From: Reticulitermes lucifugus
Taxonomy: Eukaryota > Arthropoda > Insecta > Blattodea > Rhinotermitidae
Length of the DNA stretch: 45,826 nt
Direction of reading: 5' to 3'
Assembly (NCBI GenBank): GCA_026260175.1
Contig: JAKCWW010000064.1
Location: 1 to 45,826 of the forward strand
How positions within the stretch are numbered: position 1 is the stretch's first letter; each line of letters opens with the position of its first letter. This document shows positions 33,585-43,857 of this stretch, piece after piece. A model generated the notes under the pieces. That model was given only the letters and a program-made list of their open reading frames with translations, was not told where the DNA came from and searched no databases. Both the position numbers and the translations under genes were made by a program.

Positions 33585-34102
33585 CAAGACAGGCAATGTA
33601 CGTATAATTAACACTGAAGCGCGTCCGCGTAACCATTGTTGCCGTGGAAAAGCAATAAGTATTAACACATTCTGAGCGTGTGTCTGTAGTCTTGCCTTAG
33701 TTATCCTGCATGCAAAGCGTGTGTGCCGATTATGTCACCTGTGGCTTGTCGGGCTCTACCATATTATTCAACATTATCTCATAAACGGCACGATTTTCGG
33801 GAAAAGGTTATTGCACATAAAATGCGTGTTTTGATTTTCTCTACAAATTTGTCTGAAACATTTCTCATTCTAAGAAGCACTTAGAGATATATTGTCATAA
33901 ATGTACAAACGTCTTCACGTAAGGTGCCCGTTATTCTTGTCAGATTTTAATGAAACTTGAATTTTATCGACAGATTTTCAAAAGATACTCAACTAATATC
34001 AATTTCACGAAAATCCACCCAGAGGGAGCAGTTTTCCCTGCGGGCGGACGGACATGACGAAGCTAATAGTCGGTTTTCTAACTTTTGCGAACGCGCGTAA
34101 AA
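33585..34102 (-). mobile_element. Helentron/HINE-like element, copy F
   Basis: The longest copy (518 bp). On the minus strand: start TTTTACGCGCGTTCGCAAAA; GTCY block in CATGTCCGTCCGCCC; body with TTCTTAGAATGAGAAATG and CCCGAAAATCGTGCC. Near the 3' end are GCTTTTCCACGGCAACAATG and GTTACGCGGACGCGCTTCA. The hairpin region is TGTTAATTATACGTACA and the end is GCCTGTCTTG. Flanks are A on both sides on the plus strand if one terminal A is counted as target. Confidence 0.8.
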
Positions 34103-34365
34103 CAGCATCTTTCTGTACAGTCACCTTATTTACTGTAGTGGCAGCAGAAGTGCGCAAGTTACCGCGAAAGAAAATGAGCACGGGGGATGTGAAGTGTCAT
34201 TCATTTTGACAGCCTAACGTTTTGCTCTCTTACAGCGATATAGATCTTTAACTGTGATTACGAAAGCGACGGTAACAAAGTTGCTTTTGCGTGGATGAAG
34301 GCCATTAACGGACAAGAAAACAGGTGAACAAAACTGATATTTACAAAAATGAATCTAAACCACGC

Positions 34366-34494
34366 CCCCTCAACCCGTAGCTCGCGAGCAACATGTTGCC
34401 CGCGGCACAGTGCTATGTTGCCCACGATTACATTTGAAATGAGGAAACGTCTTTTAACTCTTTCCCTGGCAAAGCGGAGACAGAAGGCCGAAGC
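34366..34494 (-). repeat. Dispersed repeat (GCTTCGGC...GCTACGGGTT), copy 2
   Basis: Reverse complement of the repeat at 25122-25232, with about 15 extra bases in the middle (an extra GGGCAACAT-type unit). Confidence 0.65.
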
Positions 34495-35104
34495 AACTGC
34501 GAAAACTTAGGATCAGTTTATTTATAGAGGCATATAACTTATTATAGTTGTAATTCGCTGTGTACATTCGTTTTGTAAAAATGTGCTAAAATAGACACAT
34601 TCGCCTAGGCTTTGAATTGCTTTTTTTTTATAAATTTTTCCTGTTATCGATACGTTTAACAACACATGAGGTATAGACAAAACACAGGCTAATTTATACA
34701 TATAATTATACGTATTACTAACTCAATCTTCATTCTGTGTATTGATTTCACGTCGGCCGCATGCAGACCAGGTTTGTCAGGTTGCCGCACCACACTCAAA
34801 GTTCAGCAGGCTGGATGTAAACAGTGCAAAATACACGAAACTCCTCGCATCACTGGGATGTCGTAAATGACAAACCGCTACGGACCGTCTCTAGAAATCG
34901 CTAATTTCAGTACAGAAAAATTGTAATCACAAGGCTTTGAATTGCAATCAGTAACATTCTTATGTAACTTACAGCAGGCAAACGTCTTTATACATGTGTC
35001 ATGTTCACTTTCATAAGGCAAAACGAATGTAAGTATCAAATACTGAAGAATCGATACATCGACAGAGCAGACAGCCAGTCACTTTGCAGATGTTACTTTA
35101 CCGA
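34495..35104. other. No feature recognised
   Basis: AT-rich stretch containing T-runs (near 34621). No repeat or exon recognised. Confidence 0.4.
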
Positions 35105-35272
35105 AGGGATGCACAGATTTTCCAGAAATCTAGAAGCCATCCCAAAATTCTAGATGTCAGAACGGTAACTAACACGACGGGCGTTCAATGCTGAGCACAT
35201 ACAATTATTAGGCGCCACCGTACAAAATTCAGCTGCCACGGCGACCTGGCACTTGGGATTTGTGCAATCCTG
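35105..35272 (+). repeat. Dispersed repeat, copy 2 (pair with 1351-1460)
   Basis: Longer copy: GGGATGCACAGATTTTCCAG, AAATCTAGAAGCCATC, AAATTCTAGATGTCAG, then about 50 bases missing from copy 1, then AAATTCAGCTGCCACGGCGA and CCTGGCACTTGGGATTTGTG. Confidence 0.6.
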
Positions 35273-36380
35273 CTTTATCGGACTCGGGGGCACTCAGCAA
35301 GTACTTCTCATATACAATGTAGAACGGGCATTTCTGGAATAACCACCCGCATGTGGGAAATAAAAAAAATACAGCAGGGGAGAAATGGTATTTTGGAACT
35401 GAATGGCAATAATCCGATCCAAATACGAGAATCCTATATTTTAATAATCACTACCCAATACAGAAGGAACGGTATTTCTTCCAGGAATTCGACCACCTCT
35501 ATGTCTAACACCCACCGACGCAGGCGCGCGTGTGGTGATGAAATTTTGGGTCTCATATCGAGCAGGTCCAGCCGGTATTATTAAAAGCCGCCACGTTTCA
35601 CTAACACGCAATGAAAACGTCTGGCCGGAAGACACAACATTAATTAATACGTCCCAATGAAACCCCAATTACTGCGATATCATAAACCTTATCCGTTTTC
35701 CCCAGCATAACGTCCGCGTCACGCCGTTCCGAACATTAGAAATCCTGTGATGTCAAATGAAGAACGAACTAAGAATTCCAGTTTAAAATTTAAAGACCAA
35801 CGTATCACTAATTTGGCACAATATTTACCATGAAACTACTACTAGCTGTTACGACAAACTAATGTACCGAACTTGGTCAAGACGCTGGGAGGGGAGGGGG
35901 GACAAACTAACACTTAAGCGCCCAGAGCGTCAGCCCTCATATCAGTCTATCACAGGATACGGTTGTGTTCATTAGATTTCAATAAAAGGGGGAGGGGAGG
36001 GGTTCATAACCACAGGTCCGACGACCGGTGTGGGGTCACTGCCGTATTATAATAGGATTAAAGCTTTGGTTGTCATTCGACTCAACATGTTCGAAAAGAG
36101 CATGTCAACAGTCCGGTCTGGACGGTTCTGTCTGTGGTACGATCTTCACCGGTCCACGAATTTTGAAAAGCGGATCCAAATCAATGACATCAATCCAGTC
36201 ACTGCAGATGCAAACAGTTCCGGCTATTGCATGTAGAGAGCAGGCCGCCAGGTATGCTGACCAGGTCTGTGTCTTTAATACCTCATCGAGACATCCCAGA
36301 ACCACGCTACTAAATATTTCAAGGAGAGGACGTCAGCGATGTCGTAATGTTTCCGGTGGAAGATGATCAACTGGTGGCAC
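35273..36380. other. No gene; two G-rich tracts
   Basis: GGGAGGGGAGGGGGG near 35887-35901 and GGGGGAGGGGAGGGG near 35987-36001 could each form a G-quadruplex on the plus strand. Frames up to 112 codons (36028-36366) have no visible domain. Confidence 0.45.
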
Positions 36381-36520
36381 ACAGTTCTTTAATCTTACTG
36401 TGTTCCCAAGAAGGATGAGATGGGCGAGGCGTAAGTAGTTCATACACGGTTTTGGTCAGAACCGTAAGGCAAGAGACCATTTGGGAGACCTAACAACTGA
36501 TGGGAAAACCTTTAAGAAAT
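36381..36520 (+). pseudogene. LINE family 1 fragment
   Basis: AGAAGGATGAGATGGGCGAG, then ATACACGGTTTTGGTCAG, GCAAGAGACCATTTGGGAGA and CCTAACAACTGATGGGAAAACC. This is the MRWAGHVA to GRPRRRWED stretch in decayed form. Confidence 0.55.
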
Positions 36521-37359
36521 TGGGCGTGAGACGTGAAAGGCATTCAAATGTCTCAGAAGTAGAGCCAGTGGCGTGGCACGTGTGAACACGACAATAAAAC
36601 TTCCGTTTCCATAAAAGGAAGCGAATTTGACTAATACAGCGGCTAACAGTTCCCCAAGGACTGTGCTCCACCGTCTGTTTCACAGCCTGTCTCTCTCGCT
36701 TGTGAATGTGTAAAGAAGAGGACGCGACACATGGAACCTCATAACTGAAAGCTGGTGCTTTGCCAAAATATACTGACACATAAATTCCGTTTAAACGTAA
36801 TGGTCTACTTTCATACCGCGCCACTTCAGTGAAATATGTTAACATATAAAATAAAGCGGAAAACAGAAAATACGCTGTCACCTAACTCGCATTCTGTAAT
36901 CTTTCGGGAACAGGGAGAAACAAACGTACGTCAGATTCTGCATGTTTACAAGAAGACTAGTTACGGGTCAAGAACCTGTTCGGGCAATTTACTGGCGAGT
37001 ATACATTAATAATAATTTGTAAGGCCACTTGAGAAGGGTCCAAATTGCAGACACGCGAAATCCGTTACGCAGAATACACAAGCGACTCTACTGGTACTCT
37101 TTTTATAACAAGGAGAAAAACTGATGAACAGAACGCACAGGAATACGCTTTGTGGGTGACGACTGGGGATTCTCCGTTAGTAAACAGAAATCACACTCAC
37201 TGATTTATACAGACTGAGCGACGGCCTCTAAACGAACTGAAGTTATCTCAGCATCACGTTCCGAGACGAATATTTGCACATAGGAACTATACATTGGAAA
37301 AACAACTTTCACAAGCGGAGTTTCACATTCTGTACTTTACATCTGAGGCAGTAAATACG
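36521..37359. other. No feature recognised
   Basis: A 141-codon minus frame (36456-36881) overlaps the LINE fragment antisense in its last part. No domain recognised in the rest. Confidence 0.4.
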
Positions 37360-37438
37360 ACCAAGTGGTAAAGGATGAGAGGCGCAGAATATGCATCGCC
37401 ACTTTTGGAAAACCCAGGCGTAGATGGAGTCACATTTC
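37360..37438 (+). pseudogene. LINE family 1 fragment with internal deletion
   Basis: AAGGATGAGAGGCGCAG-like start joined to CACTTTTGGAAAACCCAGGC and GTAGATGGAGTCACATTT. Compared with 24157-24618 the part between the two blocks is missing. Confidence 0.45.
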
Positions 37439-39283
37439 ACGGTTCATTCGGTAATGACTACTCGGAGAACGACGCCGTGTCAGTTTATATAAAAGCTGTA
37501 AATGGACAATAAAATAACAAATAGACCATCTCTGGAGGACCGCTTTATTCCCTACATAACATTTACAGGGTACCTACAGGCCTGTATTAGTGGAAAAACA
37601 GGAGTACACCCATCCGTTGCTTTACTGATGCAATCCGTTGCGCGAAAACTGTTCGCGAGGATCCGCGGCAGCGCGAGTGTACTGACACATGTATACGCCT
37701 GACCCGTTTACACACCGTTTGCCCGTAAAAGCGAGGAGTGGGGGGGGGCACGGTCCTTAACGTGAATTGCACGTAGAAATCAAGACACTAATGTTCTTTC
37801 AGAATTGCATCTGTTACCATTCTGAGAGACCAGTGAGCCCCAAACAATAACAGTTCTAAACACCACTGCCTACAGTAAGGCCTAGGCCAGACATTCGTCC
37901 TGCAGTAAGTCGTAACGCCGTCCATTAAACTAGCAACATGACATCCCCCGTAAGTAAAGAGGACGTACGAAATTACACGCCACTGATTATTATTTACGAA
38001 GTAAGGTTTTAAACCACTGCCAATTTGTGACGGTTACGAACCTAAGACGGCACAGCTAATGCAACGTAAAATATTAAAAAAAAAATTAGAAGCGCATCAC
38101 CATGCAGCCAGGGGACGGCAAATTCAATCTCATCTCCTCTCTATACCTCTCCTCCGGGCAAAATTAATTATGTCGGCCTCAGAACGCTAGCTATCTTGTG
38201 AACTGTGATATTTAAAATGGTACGAGGCGGCCCCTTAGGAAAATTCTTCCTCAAGGGCACAATTTTCCACAAAATATTGATAAAAAGTTCCTAGGCATCC
38301 TTCTTTTTTTAGTTTGCGCCCTGCATATTTATTATGCCACGCTGTCTCCAACCCACTGCATATCTCAGCAAGCCTATTTAGGATCTTGTTTTGCCTAATC
38401 TTGTGTAACTAACCCAACACAAGGTCGGGGCGCCGCATAAAGTTGCATTTTTTCTTCGTAATTCAACCATATCTCATTACCGCATTTTACTACTGTCTGT
38501 TCAGCATAACTGCATTTTGATGAAACGCAACACATACAAGACAAGCAAGAGCCACTTTATAACCAATCAGAATGTCTCGGCACCTTTCAATCGGATCGCC
38601 TTCGTACCAAGTCGCATGAAAACCAACGAACTGGTCCGAAAGTTACTGATATAGAGATAACACCAAATGCCACAGTCATAAATGCTAGAAGGTAACAGCA
38701 CGCAGCACTAGCCAACACAACCTCGTGAGGTATCACCAATAATGAAATGAGCCGTCGAGGACAATTCTCACTGACATCGGGGCATTACAATACTGGTTGC
38801 AAGAATGTAAAGAGCAGTTACATAAAAGGCAAAGCCTACTACCATTTATCGTTGTGAAATGGTCGTCTGACGTTGAAATTCTGGGTTCTCCATGTCTCGA
38901 CAGCACCGACGACGGCAATGTGATCTAGACATGCAACGGGTCACGAATAAGAAGCAGTTCAAATTTCCTTTCAGCATATACGAATCCTTCAGGAATAACA
39001 TTCGATCCACAGATTCGTGGGATGATGCCATCTCGGAATCTGCGAAATAAAAAAAAATCGCGACGGTAGCAACACAATCGCATGCCGTAGGTTGACGTTA
39101 TTTCCCTGGCTCGATATCACACCACGGTAAGAACCATCCCCTTCCGGCGAACGATACGCTGTTTTCATTTTTATTAGATAAAGCGAGGTTACAAAGATAG
39201 AAACACTCAGCAGCAAAAGTTTAGGATCAGTCGACGTGTACACTATCTACTGTTCACAGAGAGCACACTCAAGTTAAATGCGT
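37439..39283. other. No gene recognised
   Basis: Includes a G10 run at about 37739-37748. No exon, repeat or RNA gene recognised. Confidence 0.4.
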
Positions 39284-39512
39284 ACTGGCAGCAGCGGTGT
39301 AGCTACGGGCCCCAGGCAGCAAAATTGATATTCTATATGAAAAAATTTGTTTTGTTTTTTTCTGCGCCAAACAAATTTTAAATTATTGAGAAAAATAAAA
39401 GGAAATTCAATAAACAATTGTGATTTTTTTAAGTCCGTAATTTGTCAGGGGCGGCCATTGTTACTGCTTGCCAGGGGAGTCAAAAAAACCTAGCAACGCC
39501 ACTGACTGGTAG
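39284..39512. mobile_element. hAT-like MITE with 8-bp target-site duplication
   Basis: The element 39292-39504 (213 bp) starts CAGCGGTGTAGCTACGGGCC and ends CCTAGCAACGCCACTG. The ends are imperfect inverted repeats (CAGnGGnGTnGCTAnG), followed inside by CCCCAGGCA/TGCCAGGGG. The flanks ACTGGCAG (39284-39291) and ACTGGTAG (39505-39512) are an 8-bp duplication with one mismatch. That size and the CAGnGGCGTAGC-type termini fit hAT elements. The interior is AT-rich and non-coding. Confidence 0.78.
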
Positions 39513-40069
39513 GTCTCTAATTTATTCGCTGGGAAAACAACAACAACAGAAGACACACACACAGCGCTTTAAGACATTAAGCAAGGAGTTCTGTGCAAGT
39601 AAAAACACAGCAATCTAAGTTACGCCGTGCGTGTTCCTGTCAGGACACCAGACTATATGCCACAATCATAATATAAAGATGGCTAGCTAATAAATCCCTT
39701 TAAAATGTGGTTAGGTTAAAATACCTGGAAACAACAGCAACAAACCAACATTTCATTCATGAGGAACTGATTAATACGGCGAACGTTTGTTACCATTCAT
39801 TTCTGTGTCATTACACTTCCCGTATGCAATCTAAATACAGGAAGACTGAAATGTGTCAAACTATAGCTTCACTTATTCGTAGAATGTGATGCTACAGATC
39901 AGGCCTCAAACAGATGACTCCATACAAACCCACAGAAGCTACGTTAAAGAAACACATACGTTCACATTCTTCAGTACTGAGTTGCCGAACAACGTAAGGA
40001 CACTCACCACATCGAGTAAGGATGGAATGCAGACGATAACTTATCTTAACATCTCTATTTGTTAAAAAC
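39513..40069. other. No feature recognised
   Basis: Short (CAA)n at about 39537. No exon recognised. Confidence 0.4.
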
Positions 40070-40412
40070 TGATTCTGTGCAACTGTCAAAGCATACCTGT
40101 CCCTTCCCTCAGCCAGACCAATCCAGTCCATGCACCATCCCACTTCTTGAAGATCCATTTTAATAATATCCTCCCATCTATGCCTATGTCTTCCAAGTGG
40201 TCTCTTTCCTTCAGGTTTCCCCACCAAAACCCTGTATGCACTTCTACTCTCCCCTATACGTGATACATGCCCTGCCCTGCCCATCCCATTCTTCTTCATT
40301 TCATCACCCGAATAATACTTGGTGAGTACAGATCATACAGCTCATCGTTATGTAGTCTTCTCCACTCGCCTGTTAGGCCCAAATATCTTCCTCAACACCT
40401 TATTCTTGAATT
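40070..40412 (-). pseudogene. LINE family 1, best-preserved RT C-terminal fragment
   Basis: The minus-strand translation gives [40 protein letters not shown] and [14 protein letters not shown] in one frame. Just upstream is the GEWRRLHNDELYDLYSP-like part in a shifted frame. This is the C-terminal end of ORF2 of a non-LTR retrotransposon. The catalytic palm is missing. The copy has a 3' end unlike those at 24157 and 31595: after ...[14 protein letters not shown] it diverges. Confidence 0.8.
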
Positions 40413-41424
40413 TATACCAAAACATGCATAAAATAACGGTATAATTGCAATTGTTAACACTTCTTGCAAACTGGAAAACGAGTGAGAGATGATACTAATT
40501 AATGGAGCGTCAGGAATTTGTATACTGACAAGCCCCTGCATATGCTAAATACCGCGGCTGAATGGTGTAATGAAAGAATTAGTCCAGAAGTAATCTGTCG
40601 GAGCCTTATGCGCTAAGCATATACAAACATACCGACCTACGAATTGTTGATGATGGTTGGTGGTTTCAGAGCACGCGTGCAACCTCCATTCCCCCGTATG
40701 ATGTTGCAGGCGTGGTACTTTAAGGGAACACAGGACACCTTCATCGTTCACGGTTACCATGTAGACGACATTAGCACATCGTAACCACAAATCCACCCGG
40801 TTTGTATTTCGACTGTGACCAGAAACCAGGGTCCCTCTTACCCTCTACACTTTAAGGCATGTGCCACAAGAGTAGAATGATATCAAATTCCAACGGGTGC
40901 TTTACGATGATGCATATAAGACATTCACATTCAGCAACTGTTGATACAAACCTACTACTGCACAGACAAGCACGCCTACAGATTATTTCTACACACATAA
41001 TTGAATTCGCTGTCGAAACTATGAACAACACTGGTGACGAAACAAACATTTTTGTTTGCTGTTATGCATACACCACTGGTTTTGATATTCGTTTAGTGTT
41101 CATAATATAGGAAACAGGATTTACCACCGCCGTGGTTCAATCGGAAGTCAATTCAATTTTCCAGAAAACAGCGTGCTCAAAAACTGAAGGGACAAAGAAA
41201 GAAAATTATGTGATTGAATCCGGTTCGTAGTACTGCCTGACACAACTGTGGAAACAAATCATGCACACTGCGCATTTAGGGCCTTATCACATTATAAAGC
41301 AATCGTAATACTCGGAAGTCAATACGCCAACGCGCTATTTTGGCACAGAACAACAGAACTTTGTGTATCTGAATTTCAAAATCACCGGACTCAGAACGCC
41401 GGCCATTGGATTGTCATGTACTTA
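40413..41424. other. No gene recognised
   Basis: No conserved exon or repeat recognised. Confidence 0.4.
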
Positions 41425-41549
41425 TCAAGTGTCCGGTGAAACTGGCAGTGAAGTAGGTCTACACTTATCTCAGGACATGGAAGACTACCAAATCAAATTT
41501 CAGTGTACTTTTTGTATTTTAAGACTAATGGGCTAAGCCGGACACTTGA
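41425..41549. repeat. 125-bp segment with 12-bp perfect inverted ends
   Basis: TCAAGTGTCCGG at 41425-41436 and its exact reverse complement CCGGACACTTGA at 41538-41549. The interior is AT-rich. It abuts the 3' end of the LINE fragment at 41550. It could be a short terminal-inverted-repeat element or a chance match; no flanking duplication was seen. Confidence 0.5.
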
Positions 41550-41915
41550 ATTACTTACTCCTTGGCCTATGGCCCTATGACAGCGTTGGCCTTAATCACA
41601 CACGCCCACCCTGCTCTATTTACTGCCTTCTGCCGCCATATTTGCACCTTCATCTCCCGAGATCCTTCCAACCATCTCAGTCTTGGTCTTCCCGTCCTCC
41701 TTCACCCTGGGTTTACTCTCAACCACTCTCCCATGGTCCATTCTCACTATATATCCTATCCATTCCAGTCTTTTATTTTTGATATATGCGCCAATATCCA
41801 AATTTTTATACATTTCCTGCAATTCCTGATAATTTCTTATTCTCCACATTCCTTGTCCAACCACAGGTCCGTATATACTCCTTAAGATATTCCTTTCCCT
41901 TGTCTTCAATCTTTA
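41550..41915 (-). pseudogene. LINE family 2, reverse transcriptase C-terminal end
   Basis: On the minus strand the translation reads KTRERNILRSIYGPVV, WRIRNYQELQEMYKN and LDIGAYIKNKRLEWIGYIVR. Then come MDHGRVVESKPRVKEDGKTK and, after a frame change, a WACVIKANAVIGP-like end. This is the post-palm C-terminal part of a different non-LTR family (pattern ..R...N.EL...Y...DI...IK..RL.W.GH..RM). It is 5'-truncated with broken frames near its 3' end. Confidence 0.8.
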
Positions 41916-43721
41916 GCCGGATATTCTAACGGAACGTGATTTCCTTCAACGTAAGAACGACTTTTACGACGTCAAAGTGTCAGTTCAGTACAATGAAAGG
42001 CCCCCCTGTCTTCTAGATACGTCTAGGTGTTTTCTTCCGACGTGAATCTCCAACAAACATCTGTAAGCGATACAGACTGTCATATTAGGTGTTAATCGTG
42101 TTTCGAAACCGAGACGTGAACATGGAAACAGAATTCGGATGACAAAAGACACCGGCAGTACGCATACAGAACAAAGGTGACCATTCTTCAGGGTGTTAAA
42201 CGAATCAATGCTTTCGTCGTCTATACGCTCTGTCTTGTCTATAGTGTTTCTATCCGGTCAAAGGTTCACACATATTGGCAATTACCGGGAATATGACAGG
42301 AACTTCGCGTCCAAAATAAACTGTGAAATCACCTTTTACTGCCGGCGGGTTCCAGAACTTTACGACCCTTTTTCATTTTCCACGAGGCTTACAAAGACAG
42401 TAAAGTGTCACGGACAGAAAAGTGATTGAAGGAAACGAAACGGTAATGTTCTCAGGTAATAAACACTGGACAACATTAGAGTTCAACATGGTCACGCAAC
42501 CGTTGATGTTAATACGGCGGAGTCTAAAAAAGACTGGAAAGACGGATTTTACTAATAGGAATTATGAAGGCGTTAAGGAATAATGAAACAACTCTGTTGT
42601 CACTTCAGTGGGTTCTGCCACAGGTTAACTTGACAATGGTGGTGGTGGCGGAAAAAAAGTAGTTCCCGGCACTGTATGCTTCTGAAATATACAACTTTAT
42701 AAACTACTAAACGCTAAGAACTTCATCGCGACCTCGCGCTTCAATCGCTTTTCGTGCTTGGATACTGCCTCTACGGAGGCCAAGACAGCTTGCTCCTCTC
42801 CAATCTTTTTTACAGTGCCAACGAAACTACAGGCAACAGGTACGCTGGGCCCTTCCAGCGTAGCCCCCTGTTATTACTGCTTACAGCATTTAATGAATCG
42901 CATGTATTCTATTCTGCAACACTCTCATGGTGCCTTTGTTCTAGTTACAACTACTTCCATTTTAAGCACAACCTTTCTTTCATTCTCTTTCCAGAATGGA
43001 ACAGACGGCTGCTGTTACAATAAACAATACTCTCACGATAATTCCACGATGATAAAGCAATTTCTTGCATCTTGCATTTTAAATTAGCTCTCAAAACTGC
43101 AGTTTCACTACAACCGAAGAAAATTTGTTTGAAATTTTCCAGTTGATCGCACATGGAGCACAGGCCTTTTGTACCTCGTCCTCTTCGCCCATTCGGTGTC
43201 CTGGCATTCAGTCTTGATCACCAGAAACAAACAGCACAACGATCACCAGTCTGGACGCCACCGTGCACCTTACAGTCAACTGGTATAATTAATAAAACGT
43301 ATAAAATGCCCACGTTCCTGGCACTACAGGCCAATGCGTACCAGAGGCTACAGTTCTAGACTTCTGAATGCTATTTGCATACATGTCAAGGAGCTACTTG
43401 AACGGAGCATGCAGAGTACATATCAAATATAGTAATACTAAAAAGGACAAACACCAAGAAAACATTTTAAGATGGCTGTAAACTCCGTTGGGAGGGTTCC
43501 ATCTGAGACACCGTTACCCGACTTTAGTAAAGTACTTTAATTAAAATAGAAGCAAGGAGAGGGGTACGTCAGTCAGCGAGCAACACAACTCCCTTTAATT
43601 GAACGAATGGAGCCGGCGTAACACGTTAAGGCGGATTTGTACCAGAAATGACAACGATGGGTGAAATCACACATCCTAGGCAGTGTAGAGGATGGAGTAC
43701 ATGAAACGCGTCGGTTTCAGA
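41916..43721. other. No gene recognised
   Basis: Minus-strand 42951-43190 encodes CSMCDQLENFKQIFFGC, which superficially resembles the CCHC end of a LINE ORF with His replaced by Gln. It is too isolated to call. Other frames (up to 109 codons) have no visible motif. Confidence 0.35.
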
Positions 43722-43857
43722 CAGTGGCGGATCCAGGAAATTGTTTAACGGCGGGCATTTAATGACAAAAAATGAAATTTGCCAGGAAAAATACAATCAG
43801 GCCAATGATTCGAGGGAGGGGGAGGCGCCCTGTGCGCCCCCTCCTTGGATCCGGACT
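43722..43857. mobile_element. Small MITE-like element with CAGTGGCGGATCC ends
   Basis: Starts CAGTGGCGGATCCAGG and ends CCTTGGATCCGGACTG. The termini are inverted repeats with two differences over about 13 bases. A GC-rich inner part (GGGAGGGGGAGGCGCCC, then GCGCCCCCTCC) forms a second inverted pair. Total 136 bp. Such CAGTGGCGGATCC termini are common in DNA transposons. A flanking duplication (GGTTTCAG / ACTTTCAG) is only suggestive. Confidence 0.6.

Noticed and set aside
42951..43190. CSMCDQLENFKQIFFGC on the minus strand as a LINE or transposase zinc motif
   Set aside because: The His of the CCHC pattern is Gln, the neighbours do not match a LINE, and no flanking reverse-transcriptase sequence is visible. 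One short motif is not enough.
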